Notes under the pieces: generated by a model
What the model was told of the DNA's origin: nothing
What the model saw: only the letters and a program-made list of their open reading frames with translations
Database searches by the model: none
Assembly (NCBI RefSeq): GCF_000264905.1
Contig: NW_006763150.1
Span: 310,001 to 374,000 of the forward strand
DNA from: Stereum hirsutum FP-91666 SS1
Taxonomy: Eukaryota; Basidiomycota; Agaricomycetes; Russulales; Stereaceae
DNA length: 64,000 nt
Direction of reading: 5' to 3'
Position numbers and translations under genes: made by a program
Part shown: one piece after another, positions 25,402 through 37,480 of the stretch
How positions within the stretch are numbered: the first letter of the stretch is position 1
Layout of the letters: the number at the start of each line of letters is the position of its first letter

Positions 25402-26285
25402 ATGGCACCCGGCACGAAACGCACGTCGAGCGGAACCATGAAGCAGGGCACCCTCTCCTTCGCCGCAAAGCGCACCGGTTCTGGACCGTCTGCTTCTACA
25501 GCAAAGTCTGGCAAGAAGACCATCGGTGGCAATGCTAGTCCTTCGGTCAAAGTTGCCACGCCGAAACCGACAACCGCTACAATCGAGGTGGACAGCAGCG
25601 AGGGAGAGGATGACTTGTTGGAAGAGTACATCAGCAGCGAGGATGAATTACCGATGACTGTGTCAACGGAGCAGAAGAAGAAGCTCAAGGGCACGAAGCC
25701 AAAATCAGAGGTGGTCAACTCGGGAGATGGTTTGGAGAACGCCACAGCTGCTGAGACAGCCGAGGATGTGAAGGACGAGGTTCAGGAGCCTGTGATGAGG
25801 GAGAAGCTGAACATGGATGACAAAAAGTGGAATAAACAGTATGGCCTTGCTAGGGTGAAGATGGGAAATTTGAAGCCTGGTGCGTTTGCATTTCCTCAAT
25901 TAGCTCTATCCCCCCTGACGGATCTGGTTTTGATCAGTTCATTGTGAAGGCGACAAGAAAGTACACCATATATTGCGAGTCTTCGACATGTACGTCAAAT
26001 CACCCTCTTTTCCAACAACAATACTGACGTGATTTGGTATTTCTCCAGGTCGTACGAATACGGACCATTTATTGGTGTAACTCGTCTCGAACGTTGGGAG
26101 CGCGCAAATGCTCTTGGTCTAAATCCTCCCCCAGAGGTTCATCTCGTTATACTTCTTCGTGGCACCGCATATACTGACGTGTGCATCCGCTACTCGTTTG
26201 TTCGTAGATCAAAGAGATTCTGATCACGGAGCAAGGTGTCAACGACAAGAAAATTAGAGAATCAGCGCTCTATGGCATGGTGTAG
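25402..26285 (+). CDS. POLD4: DNA polymerase delta subunit 4 (Cdm1/POLD4-like)
   Basis: Exons 25402-25879, 25938-25989, 26049-26136 and 26208-26285 give 231 aa. The N-terminus carries KQGTLSF, a good PCNA-interacting (PIP-box-like) peptide, followed by a long acidic, disordered stretch. The conserved C-terminal domain starts near KKWNKQYGLARVKMG and contains ILRVFDMSYEYGPFIG, TRLERWERANALGLNPPPE and IKEILI, the diagnostic DNA_pol_delta_4 pattern. This is the small accessory subunit that stabilises replicative polymerase delta and links it to PCNA. The total length divides by three and no residue of the core looks missing. Confidence 0.93.
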
Positions 26286-26938
26286 ATTCTCCTCCACTGT
26301 TCTTCACCATTCGCGGTTTTCTATGTTTCCTTCCTTGTCCGTTATTTGTTGTTGACTGTTAGTCGTCCACCGGCCGTGCACCGGCCGTCCACCCATTCTC
26401 TGTCTACGTACTTTTCTCCTCGTTGTTCTCTTCGTTCTCGTCCTGCCGTTGCTGTTCGCTTTCACTTACCTCTTGCTCGTCGCTTTGAACTCTTGGACCC
26501 GTTCTATCGTCTGTACATATGAAACATTCTCTACTGCTGATCTGAATATCGTGTATACAATACTAGCTGCTGCCTTCCATTGAACGCTTATGATAAGAAT
26601 AACATTCTGCAGTCGTGCCTCGTGAACTCCGCGTTATCCTTCAACTTCGGACGGTGTATGCTTCATCTACGAAACGGAAGTTGCCCAATAATATAATCGA
26701 AAGAAAGAACAAAAACGACACTAGAGTCTGTTACATATTACATGAGTGCGAATGAGATATGTACAGTATATATGCATGCGTGGAACGAGATCTCCATCGT
26801 CATATCATCCAAGCTCGCCCGTCTTGATATAGATGATCTCCCGTAAGTCTAAATACCCACATCCACTCTCGAAATCTCAGCACCCTACACCCTACACCCC
26901 TCATCCATCACCCATCATCCATCATCGATAGTGAGCCT
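26286..26938. other. Convergent 3' spacer with short C-rich repeats
   Basis: This lies between the 3' ends of POLD4 and the monooxygenase. At 26880-26930 it holds small tandem motifs (CACCCTACACCCTACACC, then CATCCATCACCCATC). No gene was seen. Confidence 0.5.
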
Positions 26939-29900
26939 CTACCCCCTCCTCACGAACGCCGCAAAGTACTTATTCAAGTCCTCCATCGCACCCTCCAGTG
27001 GCACGACCGTGCCGACGTATCCATCCGGCCTGACGACGACGACGGCGCCTTCGTCCCCGATCCCGTAGTTCTTGTACATGTCGCCGCCAATTTGTTTCTT
27101 GGCGCTCGAGTCGTCGAGGAGGACTCTGTATGGGAGGACGGACATGGGGGTTCACCATGGGAGTGAAAATAGCGGGGATGGTTAGCATAGACGTTGCCTG
27201 AAATCTAGGCATATATGGAGGGAGAGGGGTCTCGCGAGAAAGAAGGAGGAAGAATGAAAAGAAGGAGGATATAACGTACTTCGACCAATGCGGCCTAAAC
27301 ACCTCCGGCACCGCCGTATGCACAAACGTCTCCTTCTTCCCCATACAAACCACCAACACATCAAACATCTCCGTCCCCTTCCTAGCCTTCCTCCCCATCC
27401 CCTGATACCACCCCTTCTCGTCTCCCTCCATCCCCTTCGCCAACGCCTCCACATGCTCCACCCTCCCATACGTCCTCTCCGCCTGCACCTTCGCTCTTGT
27501 TCCCTTCGCATTCGCTGCGCCTGGGGCCACCGGCTCGCCTAGACCTGCGAATACGAGGATCTTGAAGCGAGAGTCGCTGGGACAGAGGTCTTGGATCTCG
27601 AAGGGACGTCTGTCTGCGCCGCGGAGGACGATCTGGGGGATCAACCGTTCGCCGATGATGAGGTTCGAGGCAAGGTGCTGGTGCGTTGGGGAGGTTATGG
27701 CCGAGGGTGCGTAGTGTACACCTATGCCGGATGTGAAGAGCCCGTAGGTCTGGAAAGCTCTAAGCGAGGGAGACGGGCGCAGGGGAAGGAGGAAATACGG
27801 AGTCAGTGAGGTTGGGGGTGATTTAATATCAGGACGGATGAGACGCACTCGAAGAACTCGGCGTGTGTGACGCCTTCTACTAGATCTTCACCGTCTGCAA
27901 CGACGTCCTCTATTTTCGGCTTGATGGAGAACAGCTTTGAGAACTTCTTATCAAAGTCGATAAGGTCTTGTGCGTATTTCCGTCGCTCGAATTCATACTA
28001 CATAACAACAAGGTGTGAGCAGCGAACGCGGATATGGCGGAGGAATGAGGAAAAAAGGAAGAAGGGAAAATGCGATCACGCACAGTTTTGAGCACAGATA
28101 TGTCCGCCCATCCACGCAGGACATGCGTTATTTTCCAAACTACCATATCGACGCCACACATCACTCAATCAACCAAGATCTGACAAAAGACGAGGAGGGA
28201 ACATACCGAGATTATGCGTATCGTTCATACTTGCGTTCATCCCCTGGCCCGCTTTCGGAGAGTGCGTATGGCACGCATCGCCCGCGATGAATACCCGATC
28301 CGACACCGAATACCGCTCCGCCACTCTCTGTCCAACTGTACCACAAAAACAAAAACAAGACACATCAGGTCCGGCATCGTACCTCACGAACGAACGATCA
28401 AACTCACTACTATAAAGCGCCCACCACTCCACGCCCTTCTCCATATCACCATCCTTCACCTCCATTCTATAAGGCTTAAAACTCCTCGCCGCAACCTCCA
28501 ACAACTGAGCCGGCCCAAACCTCCCCAGATCGACCCTCCCGCTCTCCGGGTCCCTCACATCCACGTCCGTAAGCTGTATGTACAAGCGGATCTTGTCCCG
28601 CTCGCGCGGGATGATCATGCACGAGCCGCTCAGGGTGTGGATCGCGCATCGGTTTCGGACGTCGGGGAAGTCGGTGGAGGGGTGGATGTCGAGGACGCCC
28701 CAGATGTATTCGGTTTGGGAGCCGAGCATGGGGATTTGGAGGGATTTTCGGGTCCAGGAGTGCGCGCCTAGGGTTGGGTGGCGGGTGAGGTGGGGTGGTG
28801 GTGATGGGGTGGATGCATGGATGGGAGAGAGGAGAAACGGTGAGTCGGTCAGTTGGTCAATTGGTCAACATGATTTCATTTCTAGCCAGAGCGGACGCAC
28901 CATCTGTGCCAATGACGAACTTCGCATGCACGATCTCAGTCTCGGGTTCTCCAGGCTGTGGTGCCAGCCTTTGTAGCTTGACCTACATCACACATCGCGA
29001 GGCCCAAGAGCAACAAACAAAGAGTCAGTAACGGCCTAAAACCCATCCCTCTTCATTCCCATTTGTATCTTCCCGCATCCCCGTACCCACGTCCCGCAAA
29101 GAACCTCTCCCCTCCGCCCCCCTCCTCACAAAACGAAATCCCCACTCACCATAACAGCATAATCCTCCGCATCCCTCAGCCTCTTCTCATCCGCAGTGAT
29201 CTCCAAAATCTTCGGCACCACCGGCCTCTCCACCCTACAATTATGCTTCTCCATCGACTCGAGGAACATCCGTTCTATCTCGCCTTGGTGCAGGATGGCC
29301 TCGAAGGGGAAGCGCGCGTTGGTCGGGGTGATGTCGGGGGCGCGGCCTGTGCACTGTGGGTGGGAGGGAGCGGAAGGGAAGGAGGGAGAGGGTGAGGTGG
29401 GGATGGGAGGAGGTGGGATGGGAGAGGAGGAAGTGTTGCGGTTAGCCAACTGTCTAACTGTGGCACACCATAAACGAGACGTGATAAACGTATGATGACA
29501 ACTTACCTCAAGCCCACCATCCGGACCAGGATTATAAAATGCCTAATAATCGCCACATCCACATCGATAGGAAAAAAAGTGGTGGTTAGTTGTTAGAATA
29601 CCAGCGCCATCTCAAAGTTCAGGTCGAACCCGAATAGGGGCTAACGAAGGTAGGAAGGAAGAGTACGACAGAGGACTCACGGCCATGTGAAGCTGAGCTG
29701 CATCTTCGAGTAATGTATCTGCTAGGCCGTAGCTCTGTTAAAATACACAATAGCATAAGTCGTTGGAAAATGTGAAGAGTGCGAAGGGAGACAGGAAAGG
29801 GTGAAGGCATGCATGCTTACCTGCAGAACTTCGATCGTCCGCGGTTGGATCCCGTCCGCTTGGCCGGCCATCACTTTCGTCGGTCTGTTATACAGAATCG

Positions 29901-30442
29901 GGATCAGCATCGGGACCAGCATCGGGATCGACGTTCATTAATCAGTAATCATTTCGTGTATGCTCCTTCATGAGCAAGCGAGCAGCGTTCCGGTCAGGAC
30001 ACATTAGCAGGAGCTACGAGCATTGCTGATGTCGCTCTGATCAACCTTAGGTCATGGATCTTTCCGTCAACTGACGACATGCCGGCCTTAGAGATCATGA
30101 AGGGCCCCCACACGCACAGGTATCCTCACCTCGCCTTCCCCACCATCTCCGTCCCTCATACCTCCACCCCGCGCACCGTCACCACAACCAACATTCACCC
30201 GATAAATACTCTCCCAACCAAAAGAAAGAAAGAAATACAAACACCCACCTCTTATCCACAATCCTAACATCCACACCCGCCATCGCCAACGCATTCGCAG
30301 CCATAACACCCGCCGGACCAGCACCGATGATCAGCACGTCCACTTTACTCTCCACCGGGGTCGCGCTCGAGCTGTTTACTTCGGAGGCGGAGGAGGAGTT
30401 CGCCATTTTGACGCTGTTGGTCATGTAGTAGGAGGGGAACAT
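26939..30442 (-). CDS. FAD-dependent phenol 2-monooxygenase-like hydroxylase
   Basis: Class A flavoprotein aromatic hydroxylase. The N-terminal FAD site is VDVLIIGAGPAGVMAANAL. The substrate-side signature GQADGIQPRTIEVLQ (near 29850) is characteristic of phenol hydroxylases. Further in come RFPFEAILHQGEIERMFLES and the second FAD motif VFIAGDACHTHSPKAGQG (near 28230). The C-terminal thioredoxin-like dimerisation domain ends with GDEGAVVVVRPDGYVGTVV. The domain order matches Trichosporon-type phenol 2-monooxygenase, which hydroxylates phenols to catechols using NADPH. About nine introns are read. Several in-frame Met codons near the start (30442, 30424, 30406) leave the exact start open. It lies about 3.4 kb from the hydantoinase; a role in breaking down aromatic hydantoin side chains is conceivable but unproven. 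Confidence 0.88.
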
Positions 30443-32455
30443 GATGGAACCAGCGCGTTGTGGAGGGAGAGGAGGAAAGTCAGCTTAATGCGAATGTCGG
30501 AGGATGGGAGAGGGGAAAGAATAATGAGTTTAAGGGGGTGTAGGCACGGAGACGGATGTATATTTGTGGTCGAGGGGGGAGGAGAGGTCGTGAAGCCGGC
30601 GGGAAGAAGAGAATATTAATACAATGGAGGTAGGTGTGTTCAGCCAGCTCACATCGTAGCTACCTATTACCTACATACCTCGAAAAATGTATTACCAATA
30701 CGGAGGTAAAGTAACGACGACGAACACTCCGCGAACCAATAGCCTTCGGATTCAAGCTGGACGGGTTCGGAGGTAAGGTGGTTACGGGCGTTTGATATCC
30801 TTTAATTTTTTTCGCTTTGAACACCTGCGGCCGAGGAAAAGTGAATTCAGGGCGTCAGTGACAATCTGGGCGGATCGAGACTGCGGGGGAGGGGTCGACG
30901 TTGGGGTGGTGAGGAACTGATGAAGGTCGCGATTGGTTACACGGGCTACGGAGTGAGCGGAGGGGAACGGTTGGAGGGTCGACGGGACGGTCTGGAGGGC
31001 TCGAGAGTAGGTCGATTGTCGTGTTAATTTACTCGGAGGATGATGGGACCTTTGTGTCAATGCTCGATACGAAATGCGAACAAACGGGATCCGAATCCAA
31101 GTCGTCTTCGAAGTTCGTGTCAAGAGCAGGAGAAAGACGTGGCGTACGGCGGATAGACGAGTTACTTATAAGTATGCGAGCACGCCTGGAAGGTAACGTA
31201 CATAGACCGGAGCATTATGTATCCCGCCACGATTACTTCGAGGACAGATGGAGGTCTTGTCCTGCAGAAATCAGCGCTAGGATGCGTCACCCATGACCCC
31301 GCTGACCACGTCGCGCTCGCGTCAAACCCTGCCTTTCCCGGTCTCTTAGCCCCCACCATCTAATCATCAACAGATCAACCGCGACGGATTTGTCTGTAAA
31401 TCATGGATCATGGAACAGCTTGAGAACGCGTGGGAGCTCGGGATACGTGTTTGGAGATGTGGGCTGGCTGGAGAAGGTGTGGCGTGCAGAGGATGAGTTA
31501 GGGAGTTAGTCCGGGTACCGATAAGGTACCCAGGTTCACCCTTCTGTCGGATGTATGTGTCCTGGAAGAGAAAGGAAGAAGGAGAATTGGACAGATGTGG
31601 GAAGAAGCCCAACGCGGTTGCACGGACACTGGATGTTGTGCATGGACGGAAATGGGTTTGGCTTTCCCTCCGTTTTCCACGCTCGTCACGGTAAGCTATA
31701 TCGAGCCCTTCAACTTTGACCAAGACGAGACGACGTACACCTGTGACAAGGGACGACTTGAGGTCTGCAACGGAGACTACGGAAGACTATCTGCACCGTC
31801 TTTGCAGATAACAGATGATAGCAGAGCAAAATAAATTTCATGCCAGAGTATTATACAGTACATATGGTTCCCGTGAATTAGGTATCGGTGTCAACTAGGA
31901 CCAAGTGCCATTAAATTTAGAGCGGCAGTGCAAACATTTCAAAATCCTCGACTCAGCTTGCTGTAACATACAGTGATTCCAGACCAGTAAGGTCACGAAG
32001 AAGGCACGAAATGGTCGATGGGATGGGCCACATAGGTTTGTTCTCGACAAAGACACACAACCAGCTCAGAAATGGTTTGATGGCCGTGAGCGGGAAGACA
32101 AGACAACCGGAGTGGAAATATGTCGGCCGGTAGTGCTGGCCACGCGCGAGTAAGGAGGGTGGTCTGAGCGCGAACGGCGAAGTTTCGATGACGCAAGTGA
32201 TTCTTGCCAGTGAGTAGCCCTGGTATTATCCGTCCAGTTCTGAACCGAGGATAGAAAATGGCAAAGCACTGGAAAAATGTACACATGATGCCTGTGGGCT
32301 AGGCGCCTACGAGAACATCTTCTCAGGACTCACTGAAAAATATCAGGGGCGACAGCAAGTAATGTTAAATAATGAGAACAGGCGGTCCGACAAACTTACC
32401 TTGTTGGCAGTCAACAGGTTACAGGACTCTGTACACGTACATATCATACCGACAT
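30443..32455. other. Two-kilobase gene-poor spacer
   Basis: Promoter side of the monooxygenase plus a stretch with only short frames (30782-31123 minus, 31367-31723 minus, 31595-31834 plus) that show no domain or codon bias convincing enough to call genes. It contains a 19-bp inverted repeat at 31513-31531. Confidence 0.5.
31513..31531. promoter_or_regulatory. Inverted repeat GGGTACC-GATAA-GGTACCC
   Basis: A perfect 7-bp inverted repeat flanks GATAA. GATA motifs are binding sites of fungal nitrogen regulators (AreA/Gln3 class), which makes the placement notable, but function is only inferred and the site is about 1.07 kb upstream of the monooxygenase start. Confidence 0.35.
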
Positions 32456-33422
32456 CTACACCACCGCTTTATTTGCGCGCAGTGCATCCATCAAACTCTT
32501 CATCTGCTCCCCCAACTCCATGAAGCGCTTCTCCATCTCCCTCTTCGCCTCCTCACCGCGCTTCTTCGCCTCTTCAGCCAACTCCACGAAACGCCTATTC
32601 ATCTCCTCGTCACGCCTCTTCATGTCTTTTCCCAGCTTCGCCACATTCGCTTCAACAGTCTCAAGTCGGCCTTCGAGCTTGTCTACTCGGTCATTTATTT
32701 CAGAAGAGGCAAAGTAATATGTCGTGAGATTGGTTGCATTTGAGTATAGACACAGTCGGCTTGGACATACCAATTTCCTCGGCCTCGACCTTTGCCCTCA
32801 TCTTGTAAAACCAGTCCGGGTATTTCTCCTTCGCTCTTGCCCTGTGTTCATCGGTGGTGACAAGTAACTTGAAAAAAACGAGCTCTACGCTTTCCGAGAG
32901 CGAGGAGATTTGGATCATGGAGATTGAACGGAGATGGTCGAGGGAGTCCAAACTGTTTAATAGCCCTTCGGAGCTGCTGCCCTGTCCGACAGAGGTATCA
33001 TACCCGCCAGTGTCATCGGTACACATCGAGTGGTCAAAAGATGTGTCCGCGGGCAAGATCTCGCGAGGCGTTGTGGACGTGGGTGATGTGAGAGCTTGAG
33101 AGTCCCACGAGCGAACGAGAATCTCGTTGATTTGACGAGTAAAACGCGCATCTTCTGGGTTGAGAGAACTCGAAGGCCTGCCAATCTCGGGACGGACGCT
33201 GACTATGCATTGGTTCGCGGAGACGTTCAGGACACCCGTGATGTCCATGCTCTTTTCTCCATCAAGGTCGGACACGGCGTGCGAGAGCGGTGAGCGTCGA
33301 TAGACTGAGTAGTGTAGAGAATAGCAACGTTTGAGGGGCAAACGCTTGGAAGAGCGACGATGCTGAAAGAATATGTGAGCGGCGGAGGGTTTGGGCGAGA
33401 CCGTTGACATTCGATCATTCAT
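32456..33422 (-). CDS. Coiled-coil protein of unknown function
   Basis: Two exons, 32771-33422 and 32456-32685, joined through an 85-nt intron (GTATGT..GACCGAG), give 293 aa. The N-terminal two thirds are Ser-rich without recognised domains. Around the junction the protein becomes a continuous Lys/Glu-rich coiled coil (VDKLEGRLETVEANVAKLG, then RRDEEMNRRFVELAEEA, EMEKRFMELGEQMKSLM). The frame is also open upstream to 33719, so the start could be earlier; ATG 33422 is the conservative choice. Function unknown. It lies next to, and in the same orientation as, the hydantoinase, with its 5' end toward the hydantoinase 3' end. Confidence 0.6.
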
Positions 33423-33824
33423 CGTTCTTGGACGAAAAAGACACCGTGTATGTGCGTCTAGAAGGTCATTAGCAGTGAGTCGGGTTTCGAGGTAACAGCA
33501 ATAGGTTGGAAGTGTCACGGCGGTGAGAGTGATGGCGGTGGAAAAGAGAGGGGCAACGGCCGGTTGACTTTGAAGTTGATGTGTGGCGCTAAGTTGTTCG
33601 AGCGCCAAACTCGCGGTTTTGTGGCATCGCCTGGGCCACAAATGACCACACCCAATTTTCTGTCTATCGACATAAAAGTTCCGCCAGTGAACCAGCATCT
33701 TGTCTAGACTATAAAGCACATTCGTTCTGATTGTAATTCTACATAGGCCTGATTATACAGCTCTGATTACACGTCACGATCACCGCCCACTCGTCTCTAA
33801 CTCGTCTCCACGCCTCAAATTCAC
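33423..33824. other. Spacer / possible 5' extension of the coiled-coil gene
   Basis: The minus-strand frame of the coiled-coil gene remains open here to 33719 but its translation is low-complexity. It otherwise serves as promoter of that gene and the end of the hydantoinase. Confidence 0.4.
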
Positions 33825-36227
33825 TCAGGCCTCCACTCGCTCAACCACACGTTCCTCGGACCTCTACATCAATCAACACAAAAACGATACCCGTCAACAA
33901 CCACACCAAGCAATAAATCAACGAAGGGAGGGAAGGGCTGAAGAAACACTCACGGCAACGAACTCTTCCCCCTAACCAAAAACTTTCCATTCCCAGGTTT
34001 CGCAAGCACCTCGTTCGTCTCTCCGTCATAGACTACTTTTCCGCGCAGGATAGTGTAGCGCGGCCAGTCTTCGAGAACGAGGCCTTCGTAGGGGGTGTAG
34101 TCTGCGCCGTGGTGGAGCTGTTGGGACGGACGAATTAAACGGTCAAAAGAGGAGATGCAACAGTCAGATTCGAGTTTTGGACAGGGGAGCGTGAGAGGAT
34201 GGGGGCGCGCGACGAACCTTGGATTGCGAGATGGTGTACGGCTTGCGTTTGTGTGCGGGGCGCCAGATGATCAGATCTGCGTCGCTTCCTGGCTGGATCG
34301 TTCCCTCTACAGAACACGTACAATTCGTCAGCCGTTGGCAAAAAATCGACCCCCCCTTCCGCCCGGCGAGTGTCCAAAAGAAGACAGTGGACTCACTCTG
34401 CGGATACATTCCATCTGCACACAAATGTACCACATTTAGTATCCGCTGATTCGCATGGATAATTCTTGCCAGGAAAGAAGGCTTGAGGAAAGGAACGTAC
34501 AAAGCTTCGCGGCGTTGGTCGAATTGAGCTCCACGAACCGCTGCGGCGATATCCTCCGCTTGAGCACGCCCTCGCTCCACAAGATCGGCGTCCGCGTCTC
34601 CACGCCCGGCAGTCCATTCGGTATATACCTGAAATTGCCCAGGCCGTGTGCGTGTTTCGTCGGGTCCGCTGTTAGGCCGAGCTGTTCGAATTTACCATAG
34701 CACATAGCACCACAAAAACACGATCAGTAACGATTCGAGGTTCAAGAGTGAGGATGAATAAGTAGAGAGTTGAATAAGAAGACGCACCTGTTTGCCCCTG
34801 GGATCATTAAACCGCGTCGGCGCATGATCCGACGAAAACACCGTAAACGTCCCATTCGCAAGGCCCTCCCAAATCCTCTCCTTATCCCTCGGATCGTCCC
34901 TCAACGGCGGCGCACAAACGCACTTCGCACCCTCAAACCTCCCCTCCTCCCCTTCACCCTCTCTATGAATACCCCCCGTGCGCATCGCCCGCCCATCCAA
35001 CACCGCATAATGCGGACACGTCTCCGCGTACACGGGCAGGAGCCTAGTTTGGGCTTTACGGATGTGGGAGACGGCGTCGGGGGCGGAGACGTGTACGATT
35101 AGGATGGGGGTGTCGAGGAGTTCGGAGAGGGATAGGGCGCGGTGGGTGGCTTCGGATTCGACGAGGGGGGGACGGGAGGTGCCGTGGTGCCAGGGTTGGG
35201 TCATGCCTCGGGATTCGAGGGATTTGGTCATCCAGTCGATGCTGGATGGGGTGGAATGAGGCGTGTGAGATGGAATGGTTGAGGGTGTTGGAGTTGAGAG
35301 TGAAAGAGTTGGGAGTGAAGGAGGGAGGGGAACTTACACGTCGGCATTCTCGCAGTGCACCATGGTGGTCACACCATACTTCCTCGCCGCAAGAAGCACA
35401 TCCAGAATCTGTCCATCGTTCAACTTCAACGCCGCGTACGTCATATAGATCTATCACACACAAACATGGTCAGTACAATCATCTTCCACCCTCACCCTCC
35501 ACCTTCCACAATTCACAAGTAAGAACAAAGAAAGACCGACCTTAACACTCGTGATCCCCCGCTCCACCAGCGCCGGCAGCTCGACATGCATCTGCTCATA
35601 ATTCGGATCCGTAACGATCAGATGAAAGCCGAAGTCGCAGAGCGAGTGATCGTCGGAGAGTGTATGGTAGTTGGAGGCTGCGACGGAGAGGGAGTCGCCC
35701 CGGTTTTGGACGGCGAAGGCGAGGATGGTTGTTGTTCCGCCTGGAATTAAAATGTGAAGAATTTGGGTTATGAGTATGGAGACCAATTAGAATAGGGGAG
35801 TGGAGGATAGGACAGGTGAGAGGAATGAGGAAAGATGGACTGTAACGTACCGGCGAGGGCACTCCTCGTCCCGCTCTCCCAGTCGTCCGCGGACTGGGCA
35901 CCAAGTGCCTTCGCAGCCGACTGTGCGACATGTACATGACTGCATTCCAATACACCAAACCATCAGCATTATTCCTCAAACTCCAATAATGGCCGCAAGA
36001 AAAGGAAAAATGAACGAAGGAAATGGGGAAAGGAGAGCGCACCTATCAACCCCACCAGGCGTAACACACCCACCCTCCGCATCAATCTCCTCTACACCCT
36101 CCTGCGGCGGTATACCCACCATCAACAACACAATCTTCCCATCTCTAATCCCTATGTCACAAGGGACCTGGTCCGAGGCTGTGACGACGATGCCGTTCCG
36201 GATGATGAGGTCGAGGGGGATGGACAT
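33825..36227 (-). CDS. D-hydantoinase / dihydropyrimidinase
   Basis: Zn-dependent cyclic amidohydrolase that opens 5-substituted hydantoins (or dihydropyrimidines) to N-carbamoyl amino acids. The start MSIPLDLIIRNGIVVTASD is typical of the family's N-terminal strand. Metal ligands are in order: HVH in GGVDSHVHVAQS (created by splicing 36043 to 35939), the carboxylated Lys in GITSVKIYMTYAALK, His in MVHCENAD, His in ILIVHVSAPDAVSH and Asp in FSSDHAPTRFND. C-terminal blocks LTADPTKHAHGLG, GTIQPGSDADLIIW and PRYTILRGKVVYDG close the family signature. There are about nine short introns; the stop TGA is at 33825-33827. It is transcribed divergently from the N-carbamoylase across 1.7 kb. Because the next gene encodes a D-carbamoylase and a hydantoin racemase is nearby, hydantoinase is preferred over plain dihydropyrimidinase. 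Confidence 0.9.
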
Positions 36228-36720
36228 TCCTACGCTTCTCTGGGTCTATGGTTTGGGATCTGGAAACTGAAGCTGAGGCTCCGAGTACTATTATCGGCAG
36301 CGGTGCTGGCTATAGCTATGGCTATGATAGTGTTGGTATGGAGAGCGATAGCTATGGCGGGTATACCAAGCTGGAGGATAAGGTGTGAAAGCGCGTTCCC
36401 GGAAGGAGATGAGGACGTAGGTGCCGTTTCTGAATTAATGAAAACGGCAAGGTTAGCTTCGGCTGAAAGTCGCGATTGGATGGAGGAAGGAGAAGGGTCG
36501 GGACGACTAACCAAAAACACAAACCGAGGAAAGCCAGGGACTGAGGAGGAAGGAGTGGGGGGTCAAATATCATCCGCCCTCGACTCTTTCTCAGTACAAT
36601 GGCCAATCTGGCATGGCACGGCCTATCACAAGGGAGGAACTCGACCATGCAAATGCAAAGAATAACGAGTTCGATGGCCGTTCGACTGAGCTCGCTCGCC
36701 GGGAGTCAGCGCAGACCGTC

Positions 36721-37104
36721 TCAAGGACCGAAAGTCGTTCGCCGCCGCTCGTTCAGTGGCAAGTTCAGGATCAGGATCACGAACGCGGGGATCTCGTTTG
36801 CGCATCCGTGCCGTCCAAATTCAATCATCGCTCGCGTGGGCGGCAACTCCTGGCAATGCAGCAAGATCTCGATCGACTCGTTCAATGCGGCATCGTAGAT
36901 CGCAGGCACGGGGCACGGCAGACCCGCTCCTCTGGAATTTGCAGGACGCCCAAAGTGCGGCTCGGGTCCACTCCTCCATAACCGGTGCCACCGAGTCCGT
37001 GCTGGAGGAACGCCGTCGGGGAACGACATGAATAGCTCGCCGCGGCTGGCCGTGGCGTACTCACAACACAACACCACCAGCAGAGCCACGAACAGCGCCA
37101 GCAT
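36721..37104 (-). CDS. Possible small secreted protein (weak call)
   Basis: A 127-aa open frame starting at ATG 37104. The first 18 residues are strongly hydrophobic and end at a plausible cleavage site (MLALFVALLVVLCCEYATA). Five Cys residues are present but no family was recognised. The opposite strand also has an open frame (36613-36981), so chance overlap cannot be excluded. It lies in the divergent promoter region between two cluster genes. Confidence 0.25.
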   Translation of the reverse strand: MLALFVALLVVLCCEYATASRGELFMSFPDGVPPARTRWHRLWRSGPEPHFGRPANSRGAGLPCPVPAIYDAALNESIEILLHCQELPPTRAMIEFGRHGCANEIPAFVILILNLPLNERRRTTFGP

Positions 37105-37457
37105 CTCTGCCAAGTATCAGAGTCCCTGATCGCCACTGCCGACAAGGAGCAAGGGCAAGGAACTCTGACATGAGATTGGATGCGTAGGATGCGGCATTGG
37201 ATAGGGGCCCTTGCGGCGATTTCCCCGCAATGGCAACGCGCCAATGAGCGGACATGGCATGCTTCATATGTGCACGGCCAACTCGAAGTCAAACGAAGTC
37301 AAACTGGACTCTAAGCTCGCCAGGGTGAGGCTATAGCGTTTTACAACATACGACTCGCCACGTATGGCCATCGCAGTACTTGCACTGTGATGTTTAGCAG
37401 CGGCGAACGAGCTTGCCTTGTAAGTAGGACTAGATGGGACACTGGTTCACTACGGTG

Positions 37458-37480
37458 ACGGTAGGACCAGCCAGTACCGT
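37458..37480. promoter_or_regulatory. Candidate Zn2Cys6 factor site ACGGTA-N11-TACCGT
   Basis: A perfect 6-bp inverted repeat around an 11-bp spacer, giving CGG and CCG half sites in the everted-to-inverted layout used by Gal4-like dimers. It sits about 470 bp upstream of the carbamoylase start and 1.23 kb upstream of the hydantoinase start. Assignment to the Zn2Cys6 protein at 40457 is inference. Confidence 0.4.

Noticed and set aside
26880..26930. Telomere-like CCCTACACCCTACACC repeat
   Set aside because: Only two or three imperfect units, in a convergent 3' spacer between ordinary genes; not a telomere remnant by itself.
27182..27542. Long Arg- or His-rich frames opposite the monooxygenase
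   Set aside because: These are shadows of the GC-rich coding strand with improbable composition; the monooxygenase motifs define the true strand.
32957..33184. Alternative minus-strand frame overlapping the coiled-coil gene
   Set aside because: It overlaps the exon that joins in phase to the clear coiled-coil exon and has no motif of its own.
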